Assembly (NCBI GenBank): GCA_900551295.1
Contig: URVJ01000001.1
Location: forward strand, 62,001 to 126,000
Direction of reading: 5' to 3'
Length of the DNA: 64,000 nt
DNA from: an uncultured Eubacteriales bacterium
Lineage (GTDB): Bacteria; Bacillota; Clostridia; Oscillospirales; CAG-382
Part shown: positions 27,821 through 36,154 of the stretch, one piece after another
How the letters are laid out: each line of letters begins with the position of its first letter
Numbering within the stretch: position 1 is the stretch's first letter
Program-made: the position numbers and the translations under genes
The notes under the pieces: model-generated
The model's input: the letters and a program-made list of their open reading frames with translations, nothing else
The model's database searches: none
What the model was told of the DNA's origin: nothing

Positions 27821-29170
27821 ATGTTGGTTACAAAGGATAAAAAATTTTACAAGACATTTTTCTCACTGTTTTCCATGATAGTTTTGCAGAACGTCATAGT
27901 TTTAAGTGTAAATCTTGCCGACAACATAATGGTAGGCGCGCACAGTGAGGTTTCAATGTCCGGCGTTGCGGCGGTAAACCAGATACAGTTTATCTTTCAG
28001 CAGCTTATTATGGGTACCGGCGACGCACTTGTGGTCATGGGCAGTCAATATTGGGGTCAGAAACGCACCGAGCCCATAAAGTCTCTCGGATTTGCGGCAA
28101 TCAGCCTCGGCGTTCTGTTCGGGCTTGTGCTTTTTATACTTGCGTCTCTTGTCCCGGAAAGCATTGCGCATATATTTACGCCGTCCGACGCCATTGCCGC
28201 TCAGAGCGTTGAATATATCCGCATAATAAAGTACACATACATAATTTTCGCAATTACAAACGTTCTGCTTGCGCTTTTGCGTTCTGTCGAAACTGTAAAA
28301 ATCTCGTTTTACGTTTCCATAATGGCGTTTGTGGTAAACTGCGGTATAAACTACACACTTATAAACGGCCACTTCGGTTTTCCCTCAATGGGCGTAACGG
28401 GCGCTGCGATAGGTACACTCGCGGCAAGGATATGTGAGCTCTGCATTGTGCTTATATATGTTCTTGCAGTTGACAAAAAGCTGAGAATAAAACTTTCAGA
28501 TATACTCAAAACGGATTTCCGTCTTGCCGGAGACTATTACAAAAACAGTGTATTCTTTATTGTTGTCGCAGGTATGTTCGGTCTGTCTACGGCACTTCAG
28601 ACAGTCATACTCGGTCACATAAACGACAGCGCGATAGGAGCAAATTCCATCGCGACAACGCTTTTTCAGGTGCTCAAAGTTGCGTCAGTCGGTATGGCAA
28701 GCGCCACGTCCATTGTAATAGGCAAGACTATCTGAGAAGGAAACCTAAAAGTTCTGAAAGAATACGTCAAGACACTGCAGCTTATGTTCATAGGCGTAGG
28801 ACTTCTCACAAGCGCTGCGCTGTTCTTCTTGCGAATTCCCGTCATATCGTTTTACAACATAAGTCCCGAAACAAAAAGAATGGCGGAACAGTTTATTCTG
28901 GTTCTGTGCGTCACCTGTATCGGCACGGCTTACGAAATGCCTGTCATAACCGGTATTATAAGAGGCGGCGGAGACTCTAAATTTGTATTTATTAACGACC
29001 TTATAAGCATTTGGTGTATTGTGCTGCCGCTGTCGTATTTTGCGGCGTTTAAATGGAACTTGGAGCCGTATATTGTTGTACTCTGCCTTAACAGCGACCA
29101 GATATTCAAATGTGTTGCGGCTGCAATCAAGGTCAACAGATATAACTGGATTAAAAAGCTTACGAGATAA
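27821..29170 (+). pseudogene. MATE family efflux transporter interrupted by an in-frame TGA
   Basis: The frame encodes 449 codons of a normal-length MATE transporter. The N-lobe has NLADNIMVGAHSE and VMGSQYWGQ, and about twelve hydrophobic segments are spread over both halves. Codon 305 is TGA where the family has the glycine of GKTIGEGN, and the frame continues unbroken for another 144 codons (EGNLKVLKEY onwards, then a GIIRGGGDSKFVF loop). A single G-to-T change of GGA would produce it. Many genes in the window end in TGA, so a changed code is unlikely. It may be a real nonsense mutation, strain polymorphism or sequencing error. The start at MLVTKDKKF is tentative, with a weak AGCGG upstream. 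Confidence 0.85.
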
Positions 29171-29181
29171 AATGACGTCGG

Positions 29182-29210
29182 TTGACTTTTAAAGACCGGT
29201 ATGTTATAAT
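29182..29210 (+). promoter_or_regulatory. Promoter of the ribF-dacF-DUF1653 unit
   Basis: TTGACT, 17-base spacer, TATAAT, just after the MATE stop codon. No FMN riboswitch lies in the 65-base leader. Confidence 0.75.
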
Positions 29211-29275
29211 TTTTGAGAACAGATTTGCAGATACTTGCATATTCCTTATATCAAGAAAGCGATAGATAAAAGCTG

Positions 29276-30184
29276 ATGAAAATATACAAAACAGATGATT
29301 TTGCCTCACAGAAACAAAAGTGTGTGCTGGCACTCGGAAACTTCGACGGTGTTCACAGAGGTCACGCAAAACTTCTCAAAACGGCTTGCGCTTATGCGCG
29401 TAAAAACGGAATATCTTTCGGAATTTACACATTTGAACATAACCCGAAATCAATTGACGGTCTGCTTACAAGAAACCGCGAAAAAAATATACTTTTTGAA
29501 GATCTCGGCGCGGATTTTGTATACTACGAGAATTTTGACGATGTAAAAAATCTTGAACCGCATGAATTTTCCGACTATATCGTAAATAAATTCGGTGCTG
29601 TCTGCGCTGTATGCGGAGAAAATTTCAGATTTGGAAAAAATGCGTCCGGCACAAGCTCCGTTTTAAAAGAACTCATGGCAGAAAAGGGACATGACGCACT
29701 CATAGTTCCGACTTTGATCGACGGCGCGCAGCCGATAAGTTCAACGCGTATAAGAAAGCTCATTGAGGACGGAAAACTCGAGCAGGCAAACGCTATTCTC
29801 GGCTATCCTTACGGATTTTCCGCAGAAATAGTGCACGGTGCGAGTATCGGGCATACAATCGGTTTTCCGACGATAAATCAGCTTTTGCCAAAAGGGAAAA
29901 TCTGCCCGAAACACGGCGTTTATGCATCAAGCGTAACAGTTGACGGCAAAAAGATGTACGGAGTTACGAATATCGGCGTAAAACCTACCGTAACCGACCG
30001 CAATTCTCTGCTTTCGGAAACGTATATAATTGATTTTTCGGGAAATGTTTACGGCAAATACGCAGATGTGCGTCTTTATAAGATGCTGCGTCCCGAAAAA
30101 AAGTTCTCGGGGCTTGAAGAGCTTACCGAAAATATACGCAAAAACGTTTCCGAGACAAAAAAATACTTTGAAGGTAACAAATAA
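29276..30184 (+). CDS. ribF: RibF, bifunctional riboflavin kinase/FAD synthetase
   Basis: A 302-residue enzyme that phosphorylates riboflavin to FMN and adenylates FMN to FAD. The N-terminal nucleotidyltransferase has ALGNFDGVHRGHAKLL and the SSTRIRKLIEDG signature. The C-terminal flavokinase has GFPTINQLLP and GVTNIGVKPTV. Length and domain order match bacterial RibF. Its stop overlaps the start of the DacF-like gene by one base (TAATG), indicating coupled translation. Confidence 0.95.
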   Translation: MKIYKTDDFASQKQKCVLALGNFDGVHRGHAKLLKTACAYARKNGISFGIYTFEHNPKSIDGLLTRNREKNILFEDLGADFVYYENFDDVKNLEPHEFSDYIVNKFGAVCAVCGENFRFGKNASGTSSVLKELMAEKGHDALIVPTLIDGAQPISSTRIRKLIEDGKLEQANAILGYPYGFSAEIVHGASIGHTIGFPTINQLLPKGKICPKHGVYASSVTVDGKKMYGVTNIGVKPTVTDRNSLLSETYIIDFSGNVYGKYADVRLYKMLRPEKKFSGLEELTENIRKNVSETKKYFEGNK

Positions 30185-31557
30185 TGAAAAAATATTTAAA
30201 ACTTGCACTGACTGTTTTGGCAGCAGTGCAGATTCTTTCGCTGTGTGCGTTTTCACTTGAGCAGGCGCCGGTCATGGACGAGATTACCTATTCCGGGAAA
30301 GCACTTTGCGATTATGCGTCAGTTCCCGAAAAGCCGATGATTACCGGTAAATATGCGTATTGTATAAACCTCGATACGGGTACTGTCATCTATGAGAAAA
30401 ACAGCACCGACAAAGCATATCCGGCGTCAACAGTAAAGCTGCTGACGGCACTTACGGCGTATGAGAACATACCTGACCTTGATGCTGCGGTGACGGTATC
30501 TCAGGAGACTGTAAGAAACGCGTCAGGCTCAAATATGTCGCTTAAAACGGGAGAAATACTTACGGCGCGCGACTTGCTTTACGGAGTTCTTGTAACAGGT
30601 GCAAACGACGCGGCTAGCGCGCTCGCCGAATATGTCAGCGGCAGCGTTTCGGAATTTTGCACGCTTATGAATCAAAAAGCCGAACAGCTCGGCACGGAAA
30701 ACTCGAATTTTGAAAACGTTACGGGATTTCAGTCCGAAAATACCTATTCGACCGCACGCGATATGGCAATAATCGCAAGAGCCGTATACTACTGTGACGA
30801 GCTTTTTGATATGACAAACACGGCGCGGTATACGGTCGAACCTACAAACATGACGAATGTAAAGCGGACATTGCTTAACCGCAACACGCTTATTTCACGT
30901 GTGCGTTCGCAGAGCGACTTTTACAAGGGCGCTGAGGGAATGAGCCTCGGAGGAACGCCCGAAGGCGGTCAGTGTGCCGTTTCGTCTTTTACGACGGGAG
31001 ATAACCTCACTTATCTTTGCGTTGTTCTCGGCTCGCAGGAAACAGACGAAAAAAATCTTGCCTGTTCAGATATTTCTGAAATTTTTGATTTCTGCAAAGA
31101 CAATTTCTCACTTCAGACGGTAGCTTCGTCCGGCGACGTTGTATGTGAAATCAAAGTAACTCTCGCGTCGGATACCGACCATGTAACGCTTTTTCCCGCA
31201 CAGGACATAAAAGTTCTGCTGCCGAATCAGCTTGAATACGAAAAGGATATAACCGTCGAGAGAAGAGTATATTCAGAGTCCGCAAAAGCTCCCGTCTACA
31301 AAGGCGACGAATTCGGTGAAATAGTGGTACTTTATAAATCTGACGTTACGGTAGGCAGAACAAAGCTTATATCCGGCACAAGCGTTGACAGGAGCAATCT
31401 GCTGTACTTTTTCAGCAGGGTTGAGAGTTTTATTTTCAGTACATGGTTCAAAGTTTTTCTCGGCGCAGCAGCAGTGCTCTATGTAATTTACCTTGCGCTT
31501 TACTTTAAGTTTTCAAAACAGAACGACAGCCGCAGAAACGGACGGAGAAAACTGTGA
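30184..31557 (+). CDS. DacF-like D-alanyl-D-alanine carboxypeptidase (peptidase S11) with altered motifs
   Basis: A 457-residue secreted, membrane-anchored protein. Residues 1-23 are a signal peptide and a C-terminal helix (about 413-437) is followed by a basic tail, the layout of PBP5/DacF enzymes. The SxxK motif is Ser82-Thr-Val-Lys85 in PASTVKLLT. The SxN position reads Gly139-Ala-Asn141 (TGANDAA). The KTG position reads Ser254-Leu-Gly256 in EGMSLGGTPEGG. The nucleophile and its lysine are kept but two of three motifs differ, so carboxypeptidase activity is uncertain. Family members trim peptidoglycan pentapeptides. It is coupled to ribF and followed by a DUF1653 gene. Confidence 0.82.
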   Translation: MKKYLKLALTVLAAVQILSLCAFSLEQAPVMDEITYSGKALCDYASVPEKPMITGKYAYCINLDTGTVIYEKNSTDKAYPASTVKLLTALTAYENIPDLDAAVTVSQETVRNASGSNMSLKTGEILTARDLLYGVLVTGANDAASALAEYVSGSVSEFCTLMNQKAEQLGTENSNFENVTGFQSENTYSTARDMAIIARAVYYCDELFDMTNTARYTVEPTNMTNVKRTLLNRNTLISRVRSQSDFYKGAEGMSLGGTPEGGQCAVSSFTTGDNLTYLCVVLGSQETDEKNLACSDISEIFDFCKDNFSLQTVASSGDVVCEIKVTLASDTDHVTLFPAQDIKVLLPNQLEYEKDITVERRVYSESAKAPVYKGDEFGEIVVLYKSDVTVGRTKLISGTSVDRSNLLYFFSRVESFIFSTWFKVFLGAAAVLYVIYLALYFKFSKQNDSRRNGRRKL

Positions 31558-31558
31558 G

Positions 31559-31813
31559 ATGAGTACAGATAGCTTAAAAAAGGGAGTTTACCGTCATTAT
31601 AAAGGAAATTATTACGAACTGATCGACACGGCGCTTCATTCAGAGACTCTTGAGCCGCTTGTAATTTACAGAGCCTTATACGAAAAACGACAGCTTTGGG
31701 CAAGACCTGCCGAGATGTGGAATCAAGAAGTTGCAACAAAAGACGGAAAGACTGTAAAAAGATTTGAATATGTCGGAGAATCCGACGCTGTAAAGAAAAT
31801 TCCGGAAACCTGA
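31559..31813 (+). CDS. DUF1653 domain protein
   Basis: An 84-residue protein matching DUF1653: GVYRHYKGNYYEL, then TLEPLVIYRALYE and WARPAEMW, with a final F-E-Y-V. The family is widespread and its role unknown. The ATG lies one base after the stop codon of the DacF-like gene, with GGAGAAAA upstream. Its last codons form the 5' arm of the unit's terminator. Confidence 0.85.
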   Translation: MSTDSLKKGVYRHYKGNYYELIDTALHSETLEPLVIYRALYEKRQLWARPAEMWNQEVATKDGKTVKRFEYVGESDAVKKIPET

Positions 31814-31838
31814 TTTAAAGGCAACCGGAATTCTTTTT
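31798..31838 (+). terminator. Terminator overlapping the end of the DUF1653 gene
   Basis: Stem AATTCCGG (31798-31805, inside the coding sequence) with CCGGAATT (31825-31832), followed by CTTTTTT. Confidence 0.75.
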
Positions 31839-32698
31839 TATTTAATATCGCAAAGAACATTTTCCGGCACGCTGTCAAGCAGCTCCGGATTTTTGAAATA
31901 CTTTTTCATGTACTTGTACGCCGCAGCGAAATAATATCCGTCGCATATTCTTTCGTCCATGACAAAAGTAATGTCCATGTAGCTGTTTTTTTCAACGCTG
32001 CCGTCATCGGCAAGTTCATTAATGCGCTTTTTTGCGCCAAATGATATAAACAGCGGAACGTTGCCGAAATTATAGAGATGATGGTATATCGGCGGTATGC
32101 CGAGCGAACCCATTGAAGTGATAAACATTGAGGAATGGAACGGCGAGATTTTTTCGATAATAGACGGCATAACGCCGAAGTAATCAAGAAATCTCAAAAA
32201 GCGAATTGTCGATCTCAAGATCAGCCCCGGCATGGCGTTTAGTATTCCTGCGATTTTATCAAAATCTCCACCCGGATTTTCACGGTAGCTCTCTATTGTC
32301 TCGTTAAACTTGTTGTACACATCTTCAATGGTAGCATCGGGAGAAAACCTTACTTTAATTGCAGTGTCGGGCGATTCCAGGGACATCTCACGCTTGATTA
32401 CCAGCGAAACTATAATATCGGGTCTTGAGTAAACGCGCTGACCTGCAATAAAGCGGTTGATTGCAGGCATTTGCGAAACCGTCCTTATGTATGCCGCAAT
32501 TATGACGTGCATAAGGCTTATGCCTTTATATCCGTCAGCTTTCTTCTGATTAAGGTATTTTTCAACTTCGTTTATTTTAACCGAGTCGGTAAGATAGTTC
32601 TGACTGTCGCACCGCAAGTCCATAATATATGGCGATACTACGCTCATAGCCGGCAAAGTTCTGACTCTGCGTCCGTCTCTTCTGTCGCCGAATGACAT
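31838..32698 (-). CDS. 2-oxoacid dehydrogenase E2/CAT-like acyltransferase-fold protein
   Basis: A protein of about 286 residues with the fold signature of the E2 catalytic domain/chloramphenicol acetyltransferase family but no lipoyl or subunit-binding domain. The C-terminal active-site motif, normally HxxxDG, reads Glu249-Arg-Ile-Cys-Asp253-Gly in VMDERICDG, so the catalytic His is replaced by Glu. The rest of the channel region (SSMFITSMGSLGI, FGAKKR) is kept. The start MSFGDRRDGRR is chosen because GAGTGG precedes it; ATGs three and nine codons earlier are alternatives. Acyl transfer is therefore doubtful. It follows the spoIIA operon on the same strand but 88 bases away. Confidence 0.7.
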   Translation of the reverse strand: MSFGDRRDGRRVRTLPAMSVVSPYIMDLRCDSQNYLTDSVKINEVEKYLNQKKADGYKGISLMHVIIAAYIRTVSQMPAINRFIAGQRVYSRPDIIVSLVIKREMSLESPDTAIKVRFSPDATIEDVYNKFNETIESYRENPGGDFDKIAGILNAMPGLILRSTIRFLRFLDYFGVMPSIIEKISPFHSSMFITSMGSLGIPPIYHHLYNFGNVPLFISFGAKKRINELADDGSVEKNSYMDITFVMDERICDGYYFAAAYKYMKKYFKNPELLDSVPENVLCDIK

Positions 32699-32786
32699 AA
32701 ATCCACTCATTTCCGCATAATGCATTTTTACTATTTTAACATATTTTTGTACATTTGTACAGCGGATTTGAATTTTTCGGCATACT

Positions 32787-33506
32787 CTACAAAAATTCGA
32801 CGCGAAGTTTGTTTATTATTTTTTTCTCGCTGCGCGATACTTTGACTTGCGTTACACCAAGGATTTTTGCAGTTTGGGCTTGAGTCAGTCCTTTGAAATA
32901 CCTTAAAACGAGCAATTCACGCTCATTTTCGGGGAGCTTTGATAAAACCTGCGCCAGTGCCGTTTTCTCACATAGAGCGTCAATGTCATCTTCCGCATGG
33001 CACAGATCCATAAGTTCGGTATCGCTGTCCTCCGAAATCTTTTCCTGTAAAGATACGGCGGGTTTTGCAGCGTCAAGCGCATATACGGCGTCTTCGGGCG
33101 AGATATCGCACAGCTTTGCAAGTTCTGAAAGTTTAGGTTCCTTTCCGTACTTTGAAATGTATTTTTCACGTTCGCGCATAAGCGTATACGCATTTTTCTT
33201 TACATTTCTCCCAACCTTTATAAGACCGTCATCGCGCAAAAATCTTCTTATTTCACCCGTGACCAGAGGAACGGCATATGTTGAGAAGACCGTACCGAAC
33301 TTTTCGTCATAGCCGCGTATCGCTTTCAACATACCGACAGAGCCGATCTGAAGGAGATCCTCAAATTCCTGACCTCTGCCCAGAAATCTCAACGCAATGC
33401 TTTTGATAAGTCCGTAGTTCTTTGCTATGATTTCTCCGGCTGCGCTTTCGTCTCCGTTTTTGTAACGTGCAAGCAGTTGCTTGTTTTCGTCATGCGTTTG
33501 TGTCAT
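32787..33506 (-). CDS. sigF: SigF, forespore RNA polymerase sigma factor
   Basis: A 239-residue sigma-70 family factor of the SigF/SigG group. Region 2 reads FEDLLQIGSVGMLKAIRGYDEKFGT and VFSTYAVPLVTGEIRR, region 3 follows, and region 4 ends with LTQAQTAKILGVTQVKVSR. Position after spoIIAA and spoIIAB identifies it as SigF rather than SigG. In spore formers it directs the first forespore-specific transcription. The gene overlaps spoIIAB by 17 bases. Confidence 0.95.
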   Translation of the reverse strand: MTQTHDENKQLLARYKNGDESAAGEIIAKNYGLIKSIALRFLGRGQEFEDLLQIGSVGMLKAIRGYDEKFGTVFSTYAVPLVTGEIRRFLRDDGLIKVGRNVKKNAYTLMREREKYISKYGKEPKLSELAKLCDISPEDAVYALDAAKPAVSLQEKISEDSDTELMDLCHAEDDIDALCEKTALAQVLSKLPENERELLVLRYFKGLTQAQTAKILGVTQVKVSRSEKKIINKLRVEFL

Positions 33507-33981
33507 GAATATCTTTTCCTATGTACTTTCGCATTGTTACCGAAGTGCCTTTGCCGGGTTTTGAACGAACGGTAAGTTTGTCGGTAAAGCTCTCCATTAT
33601 CGAAAATCCCATGCCGCTGCGTTCCTCGCTTCCCGAGCCTGAATACATCGGCTGCATAGCCTGTTCGATATTTTCAATTCCGCATCCCTTGTCCTTTATT
33701 TTTATCACAAGCAGCCCGTCAGAAAAGTATTCTCCCGATATGTAGATCAGTTTTTTTCTTTCGTCCGGTTCAGCGTTGTAGGCGTGGACTATACAGTTTG
33801 TAACGGCTTCCGAAACGGCGGTCTTTATGTCGCATATTTCTTCAAGCGTCGGATCGAGCGCAGATATAAAGGCGCTGCACAGGATACGCGAAAAGCTTTC
33901 GTTTACGGATTTTGCGGGCAGCACTGTTTTAAATGAGTTTTTGCGTATACGTGTTTTTCTTTCTGACTTTGTGTTATTCAT
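33490..33981 (-). CDS. spoIIAB: SpoIIAB, anti-sigma-F factor/serine kinase
   Basis: A 163-residue GHKL-type kinase. The N box is EAVTNCIVHAYN, G1 is DKGCGIENIEQAM and G2 is EERSGMGFSIMESF, as in SpoIIAB, which binds SigF and phosphorylates SpoIIAA. A basic N-terminal extension of about 20 residues (KSERKTRIRKN) makes it longer than the roughly 146-residue Bacillus protein. It overlaps spoIIAA by four bases. Confidence 0.95.
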   Translation of the reverse strand: MNNTKSERKTRIRKNSFKTVLPAKSVNESFSRILCSAFISALDPTLEEICDIKTAVSEAVTNCIVHAYNAEPDERKKLIYISGEYFSDGLLVIKIKDKGCGIENIEQAMQPMYSGSGSEERSGMGFSIMESFTDKLTVRSKPGKGTSVTMRKYIGKDIHDTNA

Positions 33982-34310
33982 TTGCTGTTTTCAGTCCTTT
34001 CACGATTTATAGTTTTTATCAGCTTGTCCACTCCGGCAAAACTGAGTATTTTCTGAATTCTTGTACTTGTATTGCATAAAAACATTTGCGCACCGACTTC
34101 GCAGGCGTGTCTGTACCGTCCGAGAACAAGTCCCAGTCCGGAACTGTCCATAAAATCTATGCCTGCAAGGTCAAGAATTATGGTTTTCGGGCGTTCGCAA
34201 ACAATCAGCTTGTCGATTCCTTCGCGTATGTCCTTTGCGGAATGGTGGTCTATTTCGCCGGACAGAAAAACTATCATTTTGCCGTCGCGGTTTACGGCTG
34301 TCATTTCCAT
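33978..34310 (-). CDS. spoIIAA: SpoIIAA, anti-anti-sigma factor
   Basis: A 110-residue STAS-domain protein with the phosphorylation segment DFMDSSGLGL; the acceptor is one of Ser56/Ser57. The start MEMTAVNRD is supported by AAAGGA nine bases upstream. Dephosphorylated SpoIIAA releases SigF from SpoIIAB in the forespore. It opens the spoIIA operon, 76 bases downstream of the gerAB-like gene. Confidence 0.95.
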   Translation of the reverse strand: MEMTAVNRDGKMIVFLSGEIDHHSAKDIREGIDKLIVCERPKTIILDLAGIDFMDSSGLGLVLGRYRHACEVGAQMFLCNTSTRIQKILSFAGVDKLIKTINRERTENSK

Positions 34311-34386
34311 TTTTGTCAATCCTTTCATATAAACATCTTTTCTTTGATATAAATAATACACCAAAAAACGCGCGTATTGTGTCGCA

Positions 34387-35460
34387 TTAACCGTGAGTAT
34401 TTTCGTGTCTTTTGCCGAAAAAGCAAAGATAAGAGAATAAAGTCACCGAAACCATGCACAAAACGCACAGTACGCCGAAAAACGGCGATTTAAAACCCAT
34501 ATTTGTGCCTGCAAGCTTTCTGATTACACAAACTCCAAAAAATGTGCTTATCGCAGGCAAAACATATTTATACCGGCTTTTTGAACCGTTTTTGGCTGTT
34601 ATATCCGGCAGCATTGCCGACGCCGTATACAGATATACGCTGATTTTCAGTATACACGCAAAACCCGCCATAAAAAGATAAATTTCGGGAAAACTGAAAT
34701 GCGGTATAAGTGTAAGGGAAGTGAGGTCGCAGGAATAGAGATCTGCCGAGAGATTTCTTCCGAACATAAGAGCCGTGCGCATACAGTTTACGCACAATAT
34801 AATAAGATTTGACCTGAATGCGGCGTGTGAAACTTTAGGCATAATAATGTCATGGTGGTATCTGTTTTCGCTTATGCAGCAAAGAAAAAATACGGGTACG
34901 TCGCACACAAAATATAGCGTACTTAAAGAGCCGTCACGTAAAAAAGAAAAGTTAAAGTTTGCCGGATTCGGCGTGTCCGGGGTCACAACACCGCCGAGTG
35001 TTCGGAGTGCGAAAAATAAAACGGCAAAATATATTACGAAACCTGCACAGCACAGCGAACAAAATCTCATAATTCCGCCGGTGCTTGAAAATCCTGCATA
35101 TGCGCAGCAAAACAGCATTACGGCAAGAAAAATCAGCGACATTATTTCTTTTGAATAGTAGTTTGAGAACATTGACGCGGCATTCAGAAATTCGTTTGCG
35201 AATACTGCGGACAGCACACACAGCGAAATCGCCGAAATGATACCGGTAGTTTTCGATATTGCAGTATTATCTGCCTCCCTAAGCTGGCACTTGTCAAAAA
35301 ATCGCGAAAAAAAACGGTTTAAGACAAGTCCGATTATTACCGTAACCGCCGCCGCACCGATTTTATATTGGCTTTTGTACAGCGGATTGAATATGATCTG
35401 GGAACTCAGTAAAAACGCCGAAAATGCGGCAAAATGCTGTGAATTTGTATTGATCTTCAT
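34387..35460 (-). CDS. GerAB-like spore germination permease
   Basis: A 357-residue protein of about ten membrane segments, of the amino acid-polyamine transporter-like GerB family. It lies last in an A-C-B ordered germinant receptor operon. By homology the B subunit binds the germinant in the spore inner membrane. Recognition rests on size, membrane topology and context, because few residues of this family are strongly conserved. Confidence 0.75.
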   Translation of the reverse strand: MKINTNSQHFAAFSAFLLSSQIIFNPLYKSQYKIGAAAVTVIIGLVLNRFFSRFFDKCQLREADNTAISKTTGIISAISLCVLSAVFANEFLNAASMFSNYYSKEIMSLIFLAVMLFCCAYAGFSSTGGIMRFCSLCCAGFVIYFAVLFFALRTLGGVVTPDTPNPANFNFSFLRDGSLSTLYFVCDVPVFFLCCISENRYHHDIIMPKVSHAAFRSNLIILCVNCMRTALMFGRNLSADLYSCDLTSLTLIPHFSFPEIYLFMAGFACILKISVYLYTASAMLPDITAKNGSKSRYKYVLPAISTFFGVCVIRKLAGTNMGFKSPFFGVLCVLCMVSVTLFSYLCFFGKRHENTHG

Positions 35461-35485
35461 TTAAAAGCTCTCCTGTCCGTCATTT

Positions 35486-36154
35486 TTACCCCGTCACAAC
35501 GGCGCAGTTTTTATATGTCGCTTTGCCGTCAAAATGAATATTTGCATTTTTGCCGTATTTCAGAATCGGAATTTTAGCTTTTTTATTCGGTGAAGTACAC
35601 ATCGCGAAAAATCTCACTGCGTTGACCTTTTGATTTTCTTTGTCAAACTTAAGCGCCGCGAGATTTCCGTCTTTGGCAACCTTTTCCAAAAGTTCCGAGC
35701 AAGATACCGAGCTTACACATACCGCGCTGCTTCCTGCCGGCAATCCCGGTACCGACGGAATATATACCGCAATGTCGTACAGTTTTTTTGCGTCAAGCGA
35801 CTCGCTGAAAAGATAAACATCGTTTTTTCCCGAATAGCAATCGGGATATTTTTCAAAAAAGCTCTGCGCACATTTCCCGATGTTTTCGCCGTCGAAGCTG
35901 TCTGTAAAGTATTTTGCGTCAACTGCGTTTTCATTATCCGACATACCCGTTATGCAGTTGTCTTTACCGTTCACACTGTCTTCTTCGTTTTCAGAAATGC
36001 TTTTTTCGAGCAACACCGTGAATATAAGCCTGTCGTTTCTTTCATCAAAACCGCAGGCGTGAATATAATATACGTCGTTTTTCTCTGACGCAGCACATGA
36101 ACTTAAAATAAACGCGCAAACGAATAACAACGCGGCAAATCGAAGTGCTTTCAT
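35486..36154 (-). CDS. GerAC-like spore germination lipoprotein, short
   Basis: A 222-residue lipoprotein. The N-terminal signal ends in the lipobox LSSC, with Cys20 the predicted lipidation site. Between the A and B subunit genes this is expected to be GerC. Its length is well short of the 370-400 residues usual for GerAC; only the N-terminal and a middle domain seem to be present. It overlaps the gerAA-like gene by four bases and precedes gerAB by 25. Confidence 0.7.
   Translation of the reverse strand: MKALRFAALLFVCAFILSSCAASEKNDVYYIHACGFDERNDRLIFTVLLEKSISENEEDSVNGKDNCITGMSDNENAVDAKYFTDSFDGENIGKCAQSFFEKYPDCYSGKNDVYLFSESLDAKKLYDIAVYIPSVPGLPAGSSAVCVSSVSCSELLEKVAKDGNLAALKFDKENQKVNAVRFFAMCTSPNKKAKIPILKYGKNANIHFDGKATYKNCAVVTG

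Noticed and set aside
28733..28735. Selenocysteine or reassigned UGA in the MATE gene
   Set aside because: MATE proteins are not selenoproteins, no obvious SECIS-like hairpin follows, and purL, purC, mgtC and other genes end in UGA. A nonsense change or error is simpler.
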